Positions 6,808 through 19,000 of a stretch of DNA of 55,013 nt are shown piece by piece. A program made the position numbers and the translations under genes. The notes beneath the pieces were generated by a model. It made no database searches and was not told the origin of the DNA. It worked only from the letters and a program-made list of their open reading frames with translations. Numbering within the stretch: position 1 is the first letter of the stretch; every line of letters starts with the position of its first letter. Source of the DNA: a virus; IMG/VR virus record IMGVR_UViG_3300022074_000052, positions 1 to 55,013 of that record; one strand, 5' to 3'.

Positions 6808-9800
6808 TGGTAAATTTTATACAAGAAGTAGGGGATAGAATTGGTGATGCAATTAGACCTGTTGCGGATGCAGCTGCTGATGCGTTACGTCCTGTAGGCG
6901 AAGCTATATTGAGAAGTGACGAGGTAAGAACTGTTGTAAATGTAGCAGCGGTGGCAACAGGTAACTCATGGGCTGTCCCTATTATAAACGGTGCAAAGGA
7001 TATAGATAATGGGGCTGATCCTGAAGATGTATTTAAAAATATTGCTATACAAACCGTGACCGCAGGAGTAGCAGATGCTGTAGGTGAGGTAGCTTCAGCA
7101 GCTTTGACTGACCAAATAGGTTCTACTATGGCTAACTTTGTGGCTGATACAGGTGTGAATGTAGTAACAAACGGTGGTGACATAGGTGCTGCTGTTTTTG
7201 ATGCAGGACTAAAAGGCTCTCAGATTGTCTCTAATACAACAAACACTATAGTAGACTCTTTGGGCATAGACACTTCTACTGATCTGGGTAAATCGTTAGA
7301 CAAGTCTTTAAAAACGGGTATATCAGCAGAGATTATGGGCGAAGACGGTGTAAAGGCTGCATCTATATCTGCCATATCAGACACAATCATCAATCCTGTG
7401 CTGGCAAAAGGAGAAGATTTAACTCCTGAAGCTCTTGGAGATGTATCCAAACTTGTTTCTACAGCGTTGGTCGCAGGTGCAAAGGGTGAGAATGTCTACG
7501 ATGCCATAAATCAAGAGCTAGGCAATACAGCCACAGCTGACCTACGAGATCTTGTAAAAACAAAAGTTAAGGACTTTATAGACCCTGTAGAAGAACTGCC
7601 TATGGATACAGGAGAGTTCTTGACTGAAGCAGTGCTACCTGATGCGGAGACATTAGATAAGTTTAGAGACAAACCAGATACAAGCGTTACAGAGAGCGAC
7701 TTACCTTATTCACCACAAAACTTACAAGCACCGTTTATATCAGAAGAGGAACGACAGAAGTTTTTAAATTCTACAGGTATAGATCTGGGTAAACCGTCAG
7801 ATATAGCTAAACTTATGGACGACTATGAAAAAAGAGTAAGTACTACAAGTAAATCTCTGTCAGAACAAGAAATACTAGATGACCCAAAAACTTTCAAAGG
7901 TCCTACAGGAGCAGGTATAGGGCCTGAAGTAACAGATGAAGATTATCAGAGTCAGTTAGCAGGTATATTAGGAAAAGGAGATGAAAAAGCAGATGCAGCT
8001 GCATTAAGAAAACAAGCTCTTTTAGCACCATACAAACAACTAGCTACCGATTTCGGGTTAAATTTTTCTTCAGGAGCTTTGGAAGAGTTAGCTCTATCTG
8101 CGGGAGGTACAGGCAGAGGGCTAGATGAGTTTGCAGAATTTTTAGATAGAAGCTATGGAGTTACAGGGTCTGGTCCGCTGTCTCTAGCACTTGCCGCTAC
8201 TGATGTTGTAGAAGGTTTAACGGGGTATGATGTTAATCCCATAGATAAAACTAAGTTTGCTCAAAGAACATATTTTAAAAATATGTCAGACCCAATTAAA
8301 ACCTATTTAATGGGTGAATCTGAAAATATGAAGGAGGGCATAAGTGAAGAAATGACAGAGCGGCAGAAGTTAGCTGCTCCTGCCCCTGATACCACGTTGG
8401 AACAAGTTCTTAGAGGAGAGGCAAAAGATGTTGCGGGTAGACCTTTTGGATTTGGAGATCCTCTTGCCACATTTATGAGTGCTGCTCAAGATTTACCTGA
8501 CATATTATCAGATGTTGCTCTCATAGCTATAAATCCTATAATCGGAGGAGCGGCATCGCTAGGACTAAGTGGTACATCAGCGTATGAAGACGCTGCTCAA
8601 GAAATAGAAGATAAGATAAAAAAGGCTCGTGCTAGCGGAGAACTCCAAAAGACAGACGCATATAAATTACTGGTAGAAAAAAATGGTGGGGACGAATCTA
8701 AAGCCTATGAACAGCTACAAGATTCGGCTCAAGGTTACGCAAAGATAGCAGGAACCGTTGGGGGTGTAGCAGACGCAGTATTCGGTAAGCTTGCAATCAC
8801 TTCAGGAATTAAAGATGCTGCGGGGAAAATCCCATCTGCTTTTTCTAAGGTAATCGGAGGAGCAGGAACAGAGTTTACCACAGAATATAACGAGAAGAAA
8901 TTAGCCAATCTTGGTACAAAGTTTTTAGGGACAGACCCTACAGAAGGAGCAGCGGCTGAAGGACTTTCGGCAATGGTTGCAGGGGGTACTGGGTCGTCTA
9001 TTACAGCAACTGCTGATTTAGTCAGTAAAGATATATCTCCTGCCGATAAAGAGGCTTGGATACGTACCATAATAGGAGAAGCTGCAGGAGAGTCTGACGA
9101 CGGACAGGCAGCGGTAGCTCATACTATATTAAACAGATTTAAAGACGGTAATTTTGGTGACTCTTTAAAAAATGTTGTAGAAGCTCCATATCAGTTTTCT
9201 ACATATAATAGTCTAGACCAAGGCGGTAACACACTTCACAAAAAGAGCAAAAGCAGTCCTGAGTACAAAAGAGCAGAGAAATTAACAAATGACATATTAA
9301 GTGGTAAAATAAAAGACCCTACAGAAGGAGCCACGCACTACTGGAACCCTGACGCTGCTAATCCTTCTTGGGGGGATGAAATACTATCTCAACATAAGTC
9401 TGGTGGAAAAAAGATAGACAGCCATATATTTGGAGGTAATACGAGTTCCGCGGACACAACAGATGTAGCAGAGGTTGCTGATAATATAGATAAAAAACCT
9501 ACAGTCCCTACAACATCTGTTGACGTGTTGGATACGGGTCAGGTAGACGCAGAACCTGAAGTAGACGTATCTGCAGAAGTAGTGGCTGAAATACTAAATA
9601 AACCCAAAAACTTTGTTACTGACTCAGATGTAGATGTGGTTACAGATGCTGTGGCTTCTCTTGAAACGGCCACAGATACCACTACAGATATTACTACAGA
9701 ACCCACTACTACTGTCACGCCTACCACCACCACTACCACCACTACTACCACAACACCTTCTCTTGACACTCCTGTAGCCCCTGACCAAGGGATTGCACAA

Positions 9801-10043
9801 CTTGCGGGTGCAAGACAAGTTACGTTAGACCCACCAGAAGTGGCAGATATTGGCTATTTATACGATTTTGACAGTATTTTTGCTACCCCAGAACAAGAAA
9901 AGTTGTTTACTAGCCCATATAAAAACTTTACTACTGAGAGAGATGTATTTGATAATTTCAATAATGATGCTAGAATGACTAGAACCACTCCGTATGAGCG
10001 AACAACAGATGAAATATTAAACATATTAAGAGGCGTAGCGTAA
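6807..10043 (+). CDS. Internal virion protein with SleB-type cell-wall hydrolase domain, 1078 aa
   Basis: Long Ala/Asp-rich N-terminal part (residues 1-700) with hydrophobic stretches around 560-590, then a hydrolase_2/SleB-like domain at about 745-880: RTIIGEAAGESDDGQAAVAH followed by TILNRF, and later EGATHYWNPDAANPSWGDEI. In this family the Glu of GEAxGE is the expected catalytic residue and the enzyme cuts glycan strands of peptidoglycan. A Thr-rich linker follows (about 955-985), then a short C-terminal tail. In podoviruses such domains sit in proteins ejected with the DNA to open the cell wall. The hydrolase call is good; the ejection role is inferred from its neighbours. Confidence 0.8.
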   Translation: MVNFIQEVGDRIGDAIRPVADAAADALRPVGEAILRSDEVRTVVNVAAVATGNSWAVPIINGAKDIDNGADPEDVFKNIAIQTVTAGVADAVGEVASAALTDQIGSTMANFVADTGVNVVTNGGDIGAAVFDAGLKGSQIVSNTTNTIVDSLGIDTSTDLGKSLDKSLKTGISAEIMGEDGVKAASISAISDTIINPVLAKGEDLTPEALGDVSKLVSTALVAGAKGENVYDAINQELGNTATADLRDLVKTKVKDFIDPVEELPMDTGEFLTEAVLPDAETLDKFRDKPDTSVTESDLPYSPQNLQAPFISEEERQKFLNSTGIDLGKPSDIAKLMDDYEKRVSTTSKSLSEQEILDDPKTFKGPTGAGIGPEVTDEDYQSQLAGILGKGDEKADAAALRKQALLAPYKQLATDFGLNFSSGALEELALSAGGTGRGLDEFAEFLDRSYGVTGSGPLSLALAATDVVEGLTGYDVNPIDKTKFAQRTYFKNMSDPIKTYLMGESENMKEGISEEMTERQKLAAPAPDTTLEQVLRGEAKDVAGRPFGFGDPLATFMSAAQDLPDILSDVALIAINPIIGGAASLGLSGTSAYEDAAQEIEDKIKKARASGELQKTDAYKLLVEKNGGDESKAYEQLQDSAQGYAKIAGTVGGVADAVFGKLAITSGIKDAAGKIPSAFSKVIGGAGTEFTTEYNEKKLANLGTKFLGTDPTEGAAAEGLSAMVAGGTGSSITATADLVSKDISPADKEAWIRTIIGEAAGESDDGQAAVAHTILNRFKDGNFGDSLKNVVEAPYQFSTYNSLDQGGNTLHKKSKSSPEYKRAEKLTNDILSGKIKDPTEGATHYWNPDAANPSWGDEILSQHKSGGKKIDSHIFGGNTSSADTTDVAEVADNIDKKPTVPTTSVDVLDTGQVDAEPEVDVSAEVVAEILNKPKNFVTDSDVDVVTDAVASLETATDTTTDITTEPTTTVTPTTTTTTTTTTTPSLDTPVAPDQGIAQLAGARQVTLDPPEVADIGYLYDFDSIFATPEQEKLFTSPYKNFTTERDVFDNFNNDARMTRTTPYERTTDEILNILRGVA
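9660..9770 (+). repeat. ACN microsatellite coding poly-Thr linker
   Basis: A run of ACC/ACT/ACA codons encodes a nearly pure threonine stretch of more than ten residues. Such a tract is prone to slippage in multiples of three and probably gives a flexible linker between the hydrolase domain and the C-terminal tail. Confidence 0.85.
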
Positions 10044-10807
10044 TGTCTACATGGTTTGAAAAGATAACAGGTGCGTTTAAACCTCCCTCAACAGGTTCTT
10101 CTTACCTAGAAGTCAGTGACGGGGGGTCAGGCGCAGGTATAAATCCCGATACTGGGGGTATCTTAAGTAGTTTATTATATACAAAAAACCCAACGACAGG
10201 AGCATCTGAGTTTGATTACAATAAGGTAGCAGGGTTGGCAGGACTAGCAGGAAGTGCGTTTGGGTTATTTCCTAACAGTCAACCTGTAACAGGCTACCAA
10301 GGAGAGATACCTAGGTATAGAGCTGTTAGATCACGAGTTCCTGGAACGTTTGATCCCGCCCGAAGACCTGGGAGTGGTGGACAACGATATTTTTCCGATA
10401 TGCAATTTGTACCTGATGCGGATAGAGAAACAGCAATGGCGGCAGCGGCTACAGAAGCAAAGGGACTACAGTCTGTGAATCTGGCTAATCCTGCCCAAGA
10501 ACGCCCAGCAACAACATTTATGGCAGAAGGTGGTATAGCGACGGCAAGAAGTAAACCTAAGTATTTAGACGGAGACACTGATGGTATGGCTGATGAAGTC
10601 CCTGCCATGATAGACGAAGAACAACCAGCAGCGTTAAGTGATGGTGAATTTGTAATTCCTGCAGATGTGGTTAGTCATCTAGGCAATGGTAATTCTGATG
10701 CAGGTGCAAAAGTTTTAGAGGAAATGATGGATGAAGTTAGAGTGGCAAGGACAGGTACGAAGAAACAAGCTCCTGAGATTGACCCCGAAGACTTCTTACC
10801 GACATAG
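10043..10807 (+). CDS. Structural protein with DGEFVIPADVVS motif, 254 aa
   Basis: A Gly/Ser-rich N-terminal half leads to MAEGGIATARSK at residue ~160 and then LSDGEFVIPADVVSHLGNGN at ~197-216, with a helical end (AGAKVLEEMMDEVRVARTG). The DGEFVIPADVVS-x-LGNG motif recurs in podovirus internal or tail proteins of marine phages, but its function is not established. It is coupled to the preceding gene (TAATG) and lies among candidate ejection proteins, so it is probably an internal core component. Confidence 0.7.
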   Translation: MSTWFEKITGAFKPPSTGSSYLEVSDGGSGAGINPDTGGILSSLLYTKNPTTGASEFDYNKVAGLAGLAGSAFGLFPNSQPVTGYQGEIPRYRAVRSRVPGTFDPARRPGSGGQRYFSDMQFVPDADRETAMAAAATEAKGLQSVNLANPAQERPATTFMAEGGIATARSKPKYLDGDTDGMADEVPAMIDEEQPAALSDGEFVIPADVVSHLGNGNSDAGAKVLEEMMDEVRVARTGTKKQAPEIDPEDFLPT

Positions 10808-10816
10808 GAGGGTATA

Positions 10817-11698
10817 ATGGCAACAGATCCAGCAATAGCTAATGTAGGCGGGCTAACCTCTCAGCCTTTAGCTAAAGAGTCTTCTCTATCTTCATACATA
10901 GGGCCTTATGTAACGGAGATGTTAGGCAGAGGCGCAGGCATTGCAAGTGAACCTTATCAAGCATATATGGGTCCTCTTACAGCGGGAACTTCTGATTTAC
11001 AAGACAAAGGTTTTCAAGGACTTGCAGGTCTTAATATACCTACAGATCAAATGGGGTCGTTTACTCCTCAAACATTTACAGGGGGCATCGCTACACAATA
11101 TATGAACCCTTTTTTGGATGCTGCGCTTGCACCACAAATAGCTGAAGCACGACGGCAATCAGACATATCTGCTCTTGCTGACCGATCAAGACTCACAAAA
11201 GCAGGAGCGTTTGGGGGAGGTAGACAAGCTATAATAGATGCCGAAAGAGATAGAAACCTACAACAAAATTTATCCGCCATAACAGGTAAAGGGTATTCAG
11301 ACGCATTTAGTCAGGCTATGAAACAATTTAATGTAGAACAAGACAGGTCTAGAGGAGTGCAGGAAGATGTGAATAAATATGGACTTGCAGCTTTAGGAGA
11401 CCAGTTAGATGCAGGTGCGATACAGAGGGGTATAGAGTCTGAAGGTGTATTAGCAGATAGAGAGCAGTTTATAGAAGAACGTGACTTCCCATACAAGCAA
11501 GTGCAGTACATGCAGTCATTACTGCAGGGGCTACCGTTAGCTACACAATCTGTAACATACGCTCAACCTACATTTCTAGAACAGTTAAGAGCAGATTCTG
11601 GAGATACTATGGCGTTGCTAGCAAGTATTTTTGGGACAGGTGACAAGCCTAATCCGTCATCAAACGCAGCAGATTTTATTGAGAAGGTAATATCATGA
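10817..11698 (+). CDS. Putative internal virion protein, 293 aa
   Basis: Preceded by GGAGGG before the ATG. The protein is Ala/Gln-rich and mostly helical, with the central stretch RLTKAGAFGGGRQAIIDAER and FSQAMKQFNVEQDRSRGVQE. Helical proteins of this size with the (T/S)GAFGG(S/G)RQ motif are common in the internal core region of marine podoviruses. The gene overlaps the next one by 4 nt (ATGA). The role is inferred from position. Confidence 0.7.
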   Translation: MATDPAIANVGGLTSQPLAKESSLSSYIGPYVTEMLGRGAGIASEPYQAYMGPLTAGTSDLQDKGFQGLAGLNIPTDQMGSFTPQTFTGGIATQYMNPFLDAALAPQIAEARRQSDISALADRSRLTKAGAFGGGRQAIIDAERDRNLQQNLSAITGKGYSDAFSQAMKQFNVEQDRSRGVQEDVNKYGLAALGDQLDAGAIQRGIESEGVLADREQFIEERDFPYKQVQYMQSLLQGLPLATQSVTYAQPTFLEQLRADSGDTMALLASIFGTGDKPNPSSNAADFIEKVIS

Positions 11699-13074
11699 GT
11701 ATGGGTATAAACTCTTTACTATCTAACCTAGACGACAAGATGCAAGTGTTTAGGGCAAACCCAGAACAAGCGATGCAACGTGCTAAGATTACAGGGAAAA
11801 CACTAGATGCCATAGCTGCAGAAAAAGTATTGAATGAAAAACTAGACGCTGCTAACGAGTTACAACGCCAACTTGTACCTAATGAGAACACAATAACAGG
11901 TCAAACTGACCAAGCGTTACAGGGCATGGCAGTGCAGGAGCTTGCCGAAGGTATAGGAAAAGTATTTCAAGTAAATCAGGCTAGAAAACAAAAAAATCTT
12001 AATAAAGTGGCTAGTATGGGTTTAGCAGGTGCGCCTGTACAACGGAAGATGGCTATGGCAGATGGGGGTATTGTTGGGTATTTTGATGGTAAAGCCATAG
12101 ACATGGAAAATGAAAGAGAAGAGGAGGAGAGAAAGAAAAGGTTTCTTGCTCCTGGGCTTGGGGGCATCATGCAACCTAACTTAAAAAAGCTAAAAGAGGA
12201 CGCATTTACAGACATAGCAGAGCGGTCTGGTATAACACCTATGGAATCTACGATAACAACAGACGAGTCTGGATTCGTAAAAGGCACAGACAATTTTAAC
12301 ATTCCAACCACACAGCTAGGTAAATATGAACCTCCAGTAGCTAAAGATAGAAGTGAGATGGGAGCTGACCCCTCAATGATGCCTAATATGCCTAACCAAA
12401 ATATTATTCCACCTGCTGAAGAGGACTTGCAAGAAAAATTAGAAAACCCACCTGAAGATCTTAATCCTACTGACACACCAAAAGAAAGAACAAGAAAGAA
12501 AAACACTTACAATGAGTGGTTTGAAAGACTATTAACAGTATTGTCTGCACCTGCCACAGGTAGAGGGTTAGGTGGAGGAAACGTGGCTAGGGCTTATGTT
12601 CAATTTAGTCAACGAGTTATAGATAACTTTAATGATGTCTTAACCTTGGAGATTGAAGAAGAAAAAGTAAAAGCTGCCAAAAAGTTTAATGCGTTGAAAG
12701 CACAGGGTATGAACGATGCTAAATTAATGGCATTAAAAGAAGATTATGTGAATCAAATAAGGCAAATTAGAGATAAAGCGAATACGTCTACTGTTGCGTT
12801 AAGATTAGAAGGGGATAAAAATAAGTTAATAGAGTTGCAGACTAAAGATAGTCCCGATACAGATACTATAAACGCACTGAAGGCTAAGATACGAGCCGCA
12901 GAAAGAATCATAGAGGCAGGTATAAAACAACAAACAAAAATGCAAATAGCTGAGATAGAGACTATAGATCAAATATTACGAGGTAGTATAAAAGGACTAC
13001 CCTCTTTAACTACGGGCGGCTCTGGTGTGCCTCAAGGGTTTCAAAACAAAGCAAACGTAGTTCAAGGCCCATAG
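11695..13074 (+). CDS. Putative internal virion protein with MADGGI motif, 459 aa
   Basis: The N-terminal part is helical (AEKVLNEKLDAANELQRQLV); residues ~119-130 read MAMADGGIVGYF; the central part is acidic and Pro-rich, and the C-terminal half is strongly helical and charged (EEEKVKAAKKFNALKAQGMN), likely coiled coil. The start overlaps the previous stop (ATGA). I know no named family. It belongs to the four-gene run 6807-19129 that resembles a podovirus ejection core. Confidence 0.7.
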   Translation: MSMGINSLLSNLDDKMQVFRANPEQAMQRAKITGKTLDAIAAEKVLNEKLDAANELQRQLVPNENTITGQTDQALQGMAVQELAEGIGKVFQVNQARKQKNLNKVASMGLAGAPVQRKMAMADGGIVGYFDGKAIDMENEREEEERKKRFLAPGLGGIMQPNLKKLKEDAFTDIAERSGITPMESTITTDESGFVKGTDNFNIPTTQLGKYEPPVAKDRSEMGADPSMMPNMPNQNIIPPAEEDLQEKLENPPEDLNPTDTPKERTRKKNTYNEWFERLLTVLSAPATGRGLGGGNVARAYVQFSQRVIDNFNDVLTLEIEEEKVKAAKKFNALKAQGMNDAKLMALKEDYVNQIRQIRDKANTSTVALRLEGDKNKLIELQTKDSPDTDTINALKAKIRAAERIIEAGIKQQTKMQIAEIETIDQILRGSIKGLPSLTTGGSGVPQGFQNKANVVQGP

Positions 13075-13084
13075 GGAGGGACAG

Positions 13085-16000
13085 ATGCCCACCTATGAAA
13101 TATACAGAGATGATGGCACACCTATAAGGGTGGAAGGACCTGACGGGGCTACTCCAGCGGAACTTGTTAGAAAGTATTTAGATGAACAAGAAACAGCTTC
13201 CGTAGTTGCTGAAGCAAGAGAGAGGCAACGAAAAAAACCCGTACGACTTAGTCAATATCTAACAGAGATACCTAAAGCAGGTGCAAGAGGTTTAGCAGGT
13301 ATATTTGAAACAGGTCTTCTTGGAGGAGCGACGGTGCTTCCTGAATCTGTAGAGGCCCCTGTGCGTGATGTAATTAAACGTGGGGGTGAAGGTATACGAG
13401 ACTTATTAGCACCTGCGCCAAATGTACAAGCAAGACTAGAAGACGACGAATTTCAACTAGCTGAAGCCCCAATAAAATTCTCAGAGGCTTTAGGTTCTTT
13501 TGGAGGTATATTAGGCACGGCTCTTGTCAATCCTTTAGCCGCTGGAGCTTTAGCCGCTGGAGCAGGAGCAGGAGAGGCTAGCGAACGTGCCAGAGCCGCA
13601 GACGCTACGCAAGAAGAGCGTAATATAGCAGCGTTAAAAGGTGTAGGTGCAGGATTAACTGAATTAATACCTCTAGCAGGTCCTGTAGGACGTATATTAA
13701 AAAGAGTTCCTGACAAGATAAAAGATGGTTTTGCGGATAAGGCGATAGATCTGGGCATAGCAACCACTGCAGAAGGCGCACAAGAAGCACTTGCTGCCTC
13801 ATTGCAAAACATGATTGAGCAGGGGTATAATCCAGAACAAGTTATATCAGAAGGCGTTACGGAGGCAGGTCTATACGGTGGGGGCGTAGGTGGCGCAGTT
13901 GAGGCGATAATACAATTTGTTGAAGGGCGTAAACGCAGGAGAGCTGGAGATGATACAGAGACTGACGACACAAGAGATGGAGAAGGCACTGCAGTTAATA
14001 CACAAGGCGAACGAACAGAAGCAGGACTTACCGATACCAAAGGAATTACAGATGCTACATCCACTAGAGTGGGTATTACTGGAACAACTACTGCAACTGA
14101 TACTGGAAGAAAAGAACCAGAAGACGTTGCATTAAAAACAGAAGAGAAAAAAACAGAGGAGACAGAGACACAGGAAGCCGTGGCTGGGTTCGATGCGGTA
14201 TATAGTGGTGAGAAGCAGGAGAAGCCAAGGGTTAGAATACCTGGGAAGATGGTAAAACAGAAGTCAACTGCTCCTATAAAAGGTAAAAACTCTACAAATA
14301 ATGAAGAAGCAAATACAAGAGCCGAGTCAACCTACAATCAAAATGTATATGATGAGTACTATCTTGCTGATATTAAAGATGACAAAGGTAACGTTGTAGG
14401 CAAACAAAGTTCTGAAGAACTGCAACAATACAACAACCTTACACGATTTACAGTAGGGACTAGAGAAGGCACTGATGAAGTCGCTAGAACTTCAAAGAAG
14501 TCAAAATACGACGCTCCTAGCCTACCTTTGAAAGATAAAAATAAAATACTAGAGTTAGTTGAAGCTAGACCTGAACGCCCTACAAAAGAAAACATTCTAA
14601 AAGACAAGTTCGATACTGAATTTTTTGTGGCTCAAACTCTAAGTAAAGATCCTGTGGTGGAAGATGTGTTGGATGAAGCTGCATACATACTAACTCAACC
14701 TGAAAAAGATAGAATAAAAACGTTTGAGGAAAAAATAGATAAGCCTCAGATGGTTGTTGATAAAGAGACAGGAAAGTTAAAACCAAAACTAGATGAGGAG
14801 GGTAAACCCATAGTGAAGAAGGGTGCAGTAAAAGAAGTAGACCCTTCACGAGTGTACTTTCAAGGCGATAAGATAAAAGTTAAAAAGCCAGACGGAAAGT
14901 TTAAAACGGTAAATAACTCAGGGTCAGAAGCTGCCACTATGGTATCCAACTGGGTAAACAATAATCTATCTCCTGCAGGGCAAAGTTGGTTTAGGAACAG
15001 GGTAGCGTATTACGGTAAAGATAAAGCAGTAGGCACTAGAGGACAACTAGGTAAGTTAAGAACAAAGAAACAAGCAGAACTAACTGAAGCCACAAAAGTG
15101 CAGGCTAGAGAAGCGCAAGAGAAGGCTACACAAGAAGAGTTAGAAGCAAAAGATATAAAAGAAGCCGCAGAAAGAGCAGCAAAAGAAGGCACGGGTCTGC
15201 AACCTGTGTCCCTCCCTGCGTTGGAAATGGACGGTCTAGACCTAAATAGGTTCATGATGAGTACGCAACGTGGCGATGTGCGGATGATACAACGAGAGGA
15301 GCAAACAAGGCTATCGGAAGTCGCAAAAGAGTTAAAAGGGAAAAGAGAGAGGGCAGAGGCTCTTCACGCTATTTTAGTAAAGAAAGGTATGAAGAAAAAG
15401 GCTCTAGATATTGAGGCTGTTATAGATATGGACGTGCCTTTGATGGACAGCACAAAAAATCTAATAGAAGAGGGCAAGTTGCAAGAAGCATTAGAGGATT
15501 TATCTACAACCTCTGACAATAGTGTGGTTCAAAAAATATCTAAAAAGTTAGCTGAAAATGTGAAGGATACAAAGGTAGTATTATCCCCTCAGATAATGGT
15601 AGATGGGAGAAGACGAGCTGGAGCTTTTGATCCACAAACTAACACCATAGAACTAGATGCGGAAAGAGGTATGACTCCTCACGTGTTACTACATGAGATG
15701 ACACATGCCCAAACATCTGCAGCGATTGCAAATCCGTCCAATCCTTTAACAAAGCAAATACAATTTATATACGACAATGTAAAAGATAAATTAGACACAT
15801 ATTTTGGAACAGAAAACTTAGATGAGTTTGTAGCAGAGGCTTTTACCAATCCACAGTTTCAACAAAAGTTAGCCAGATTAAATATAAAAGGAGAGAAGAT
15901 AACAGCCTTTCAACGTCTTGCTAACAGCATTGGTAACTTTATAAGACGGCTCGTGGGCTTGCCGCAAAAAAACATAGACGTTGCTACCGTAACAAGTGAC

Positions 16001-19000
16001 ATAGTAGAGAGCCTGTTAGCTCCTGCACCTGAGTATAGAGACGCTGGTAAACTTGGCATGGGGCCAGAGTCTATATCTAAAATACTTTCTAATCTTGGTA
16101 AGAAAGAAAAAACCAAGACGTATATGGGAGATAAAGACAAGGAGAAGTTTTTAGATGACGTGAATGAGGCTTTAGGAGACCCAGGATTCTCAGGTATAGC
16201 CAAGGACATACTACTCAGTCTAGGGGACTTAGTTACAGCTACAGAGATAGGAGAGGCTGTTGTACGAAAGGGCATGGGGGAAGATAAGACAGGTACTTTT
16301 AGAAAGATTAACAGAACGGTGCAAACACTTAGAGGTGAAACAGAAAAAGCAGGTAGGCGATTTGATGACGTATTTAAACAAATAAAACCATTCTTTAAAA
16401 ACAAGCAGCAAAGAGATCTGCTCGACGACATAATATATAATTTAGATTATGGAGCTACGATACATCAAGTTGACCCTGACGGTGGAGTAGAGTCTGATTA
16501 TAAAGATGACCAAGGAAATGATATAAATGTAGAGCTAACAAATGGTAAGACTAAGACCTTAGTTCAAGTATGGAAAGACAATAAAAACAAATGGAAAAAT
16601 TTAGGTGCGCCTGGAAAAAGAGTGTTCAGAGCCATGCGCGATCATTACAAGAACGAGTTCAAGGATGTGCAACGAGTAATAAATAAGCAGGTTGATGAAA
16701 ATCTAGGAGCAAACTCACCAGAAGCAAAGGCGTTAAAGAAAGATGTGTTTGATAAAATATTTAACGAAAAAACTCTAAACGTATACTTTCCGTTAGTCAG
16801 AGAGGGAGACTATCTAATAAGATTTAGTAGGCTTGACCCACAAAAACCTGATGACAATCTTGTGGTGGTTGCAGTAAAGACAGAGAGGGCGGCAAAAAGA
16901 TTATCAAAAGAACTTATGGCTGACCCCACCATAGATTCAAATTCGGTTGAGTTTAAAAAATCTGGCGATATGGTGAGTGATTTTATACAAAAACCTCCCA
17001 CAGGGTTTGTAAATAATATACTAGAAACTCTAGATAAGGGTATCACCAACAAAAAAGAAAAAGACGCTTTTAAGAAAGAAGTAGTAAAACTATTCTTAAC
17101 AACTCTACCAGAAACATCTTTAGCTAAATCCATAAGCAAACGACAAAATAGAGAAGGGTTCAACCCCGACTCACTCGCTGCATTTAAAGAAAAAGGTTTT
17201 ACGTTAGGACGACAAGCTGCACGATTATCTGTGGGTAAAGAACTAAGAACGTTATCAGGAGAGTTAGATTCTCTTAGAAAAGAGTTCTACGCCATACCAA
17301 AAAATAGACAAAAAGCAGAAAGAAACTTACGAAATCTTTTTGGAGTTGTAGACCAGATGCCGTCTTTAGACCGAGTGATAAAAGATGTAAAAGATCGTAT
17401 GAACTTTGCGCTGGAGGGGGCATCTAACAAAAACATGGAACCCGTGTTTAAGAATTTAAACCAAGGAGCTTTTTTATACACTATAGGAATAAACGCTTCA
17501 TCTGCACTGGTTAACTTATCTCAAATACCTTTATTCGCTTACCCAATGCTTGGAGCTAGGTACGGTTATGGCAACGCATTTGGAGCTATAATGAAAGCAG
17601 GACGAATAACAACAAACTCAAGAAAAGGTTTAGATTTAGATTTGATGAGTTATGTTACTGTCTCACGTGATCCAAATACTGGTAAAGACACATACACGAT
17701 TGATAAAAATTTTAGGCAGGGGATGGCGTTTAAACAAGATATGAACCCTAAAGAAGTACAAGCACTGGAGGCATATCTGCCATTACTACAAGAAGCGGAT
17801 GGACGAGGACAGCTTACAAAAAACTGGATAATGGATGCTCTAGGGTTAGGAGAGTCAGGGCGAGAGACAAGTATACCTGATAAGGTTGTGGGGGTATCTG
17901 CTTACATGTTTAACTTGGCGGAGAAGATAAACAGACAGACACTACTATTGGCTAGTTATGAGCTGGCAATACGAAAAGCAGTTGACCCAAAAAACAAAAT
18001 AAAAGAGTTATCGGCAGTTGTTAAACAAGCCTCTTCAGAACAGATAGCTGCAGCAACTGATACAGCCTTACGTGAAACACAGGAAGTTAACGGTGGAGCC
18101 ACATTGGAGACAGGCGCAAAGATATCAAGAGAAGGCATACCTCGTGTAGCTTTTATGTATAAAGGTTATGGTCTACGTATGTATTCTTCTATGCTAATGT
18201 CTGCACGTGAACTTCTTAGAACGGACAAAACTTTAACAAATGAGGAACGAGCAGTAGCTATGAAACAAGTTGTGGGGTTTCATCTATCTGCGTTAGCGTT
18301 TGCAGGTGTGTACGGACTGCCTCTATACGGAGCTATAAGTATGATAGCAAATATGTTTTTGGGTGACGATGAAGACGATGCGGACACCATTGTGCGAAAA
18401 ACAGTTGGAGAAGAGTGGTACAAGGGGGTTGCTAACCTACTATCAGGTGTAGACGTAGCCTCTCGTGTTCGTCTAACAGGTCTATTAATACAACAAAATA
18501 GATACAATAGAGATGCTACTTGGGAAGAGAATGTCTTGTTCTACGCAGGTGGACCTGCTTTATCCACTATGGACAGGTTATATAGAGGTTCTGTGGACGT
18601 ATTAAACGGAGACTTAGAGCGTGGGTTTGAAAGTCTTCTACCTCCTTCTGTGTCCAACGTCTGGAAAGGAGGCTTTGGCAGGATATCGCGAGATGGTTAC
18701 ATGTCACGTCGTGGCGATGAGATATACGGTGATCCTAGTCGTGGAGAGCTTTTCGGACTTACATTAGGGTTTGCTCCTGCTGAATATATACGGCAAATGG
18801 AGAGAAACGCCTATAAGAAGGGTTTAGATAATGCACTAAATACTAAGAGAACTAAGATACTAAAGAAACTGTATGTAGGACTTAGGACTGGTGACATGCC
18901 CATGTACGACGACGCATTTCAAGAGTTAATGGATTTTAATGAGAAGCATCCCTTTGCAGCCATAACAGGTGATAGTGTGTATAGATCTATGCAAAGTCAT

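Noticed and set aside
13453-14064. 203-aa minus-strand open frame inside the giant virion gene
   Set aside because: It is Ala/Ser/Pro-rich as expected for the reverse of Ala/Gly codons, has no ribosome site or partner gene, and lies wholly within a well-supported gene.
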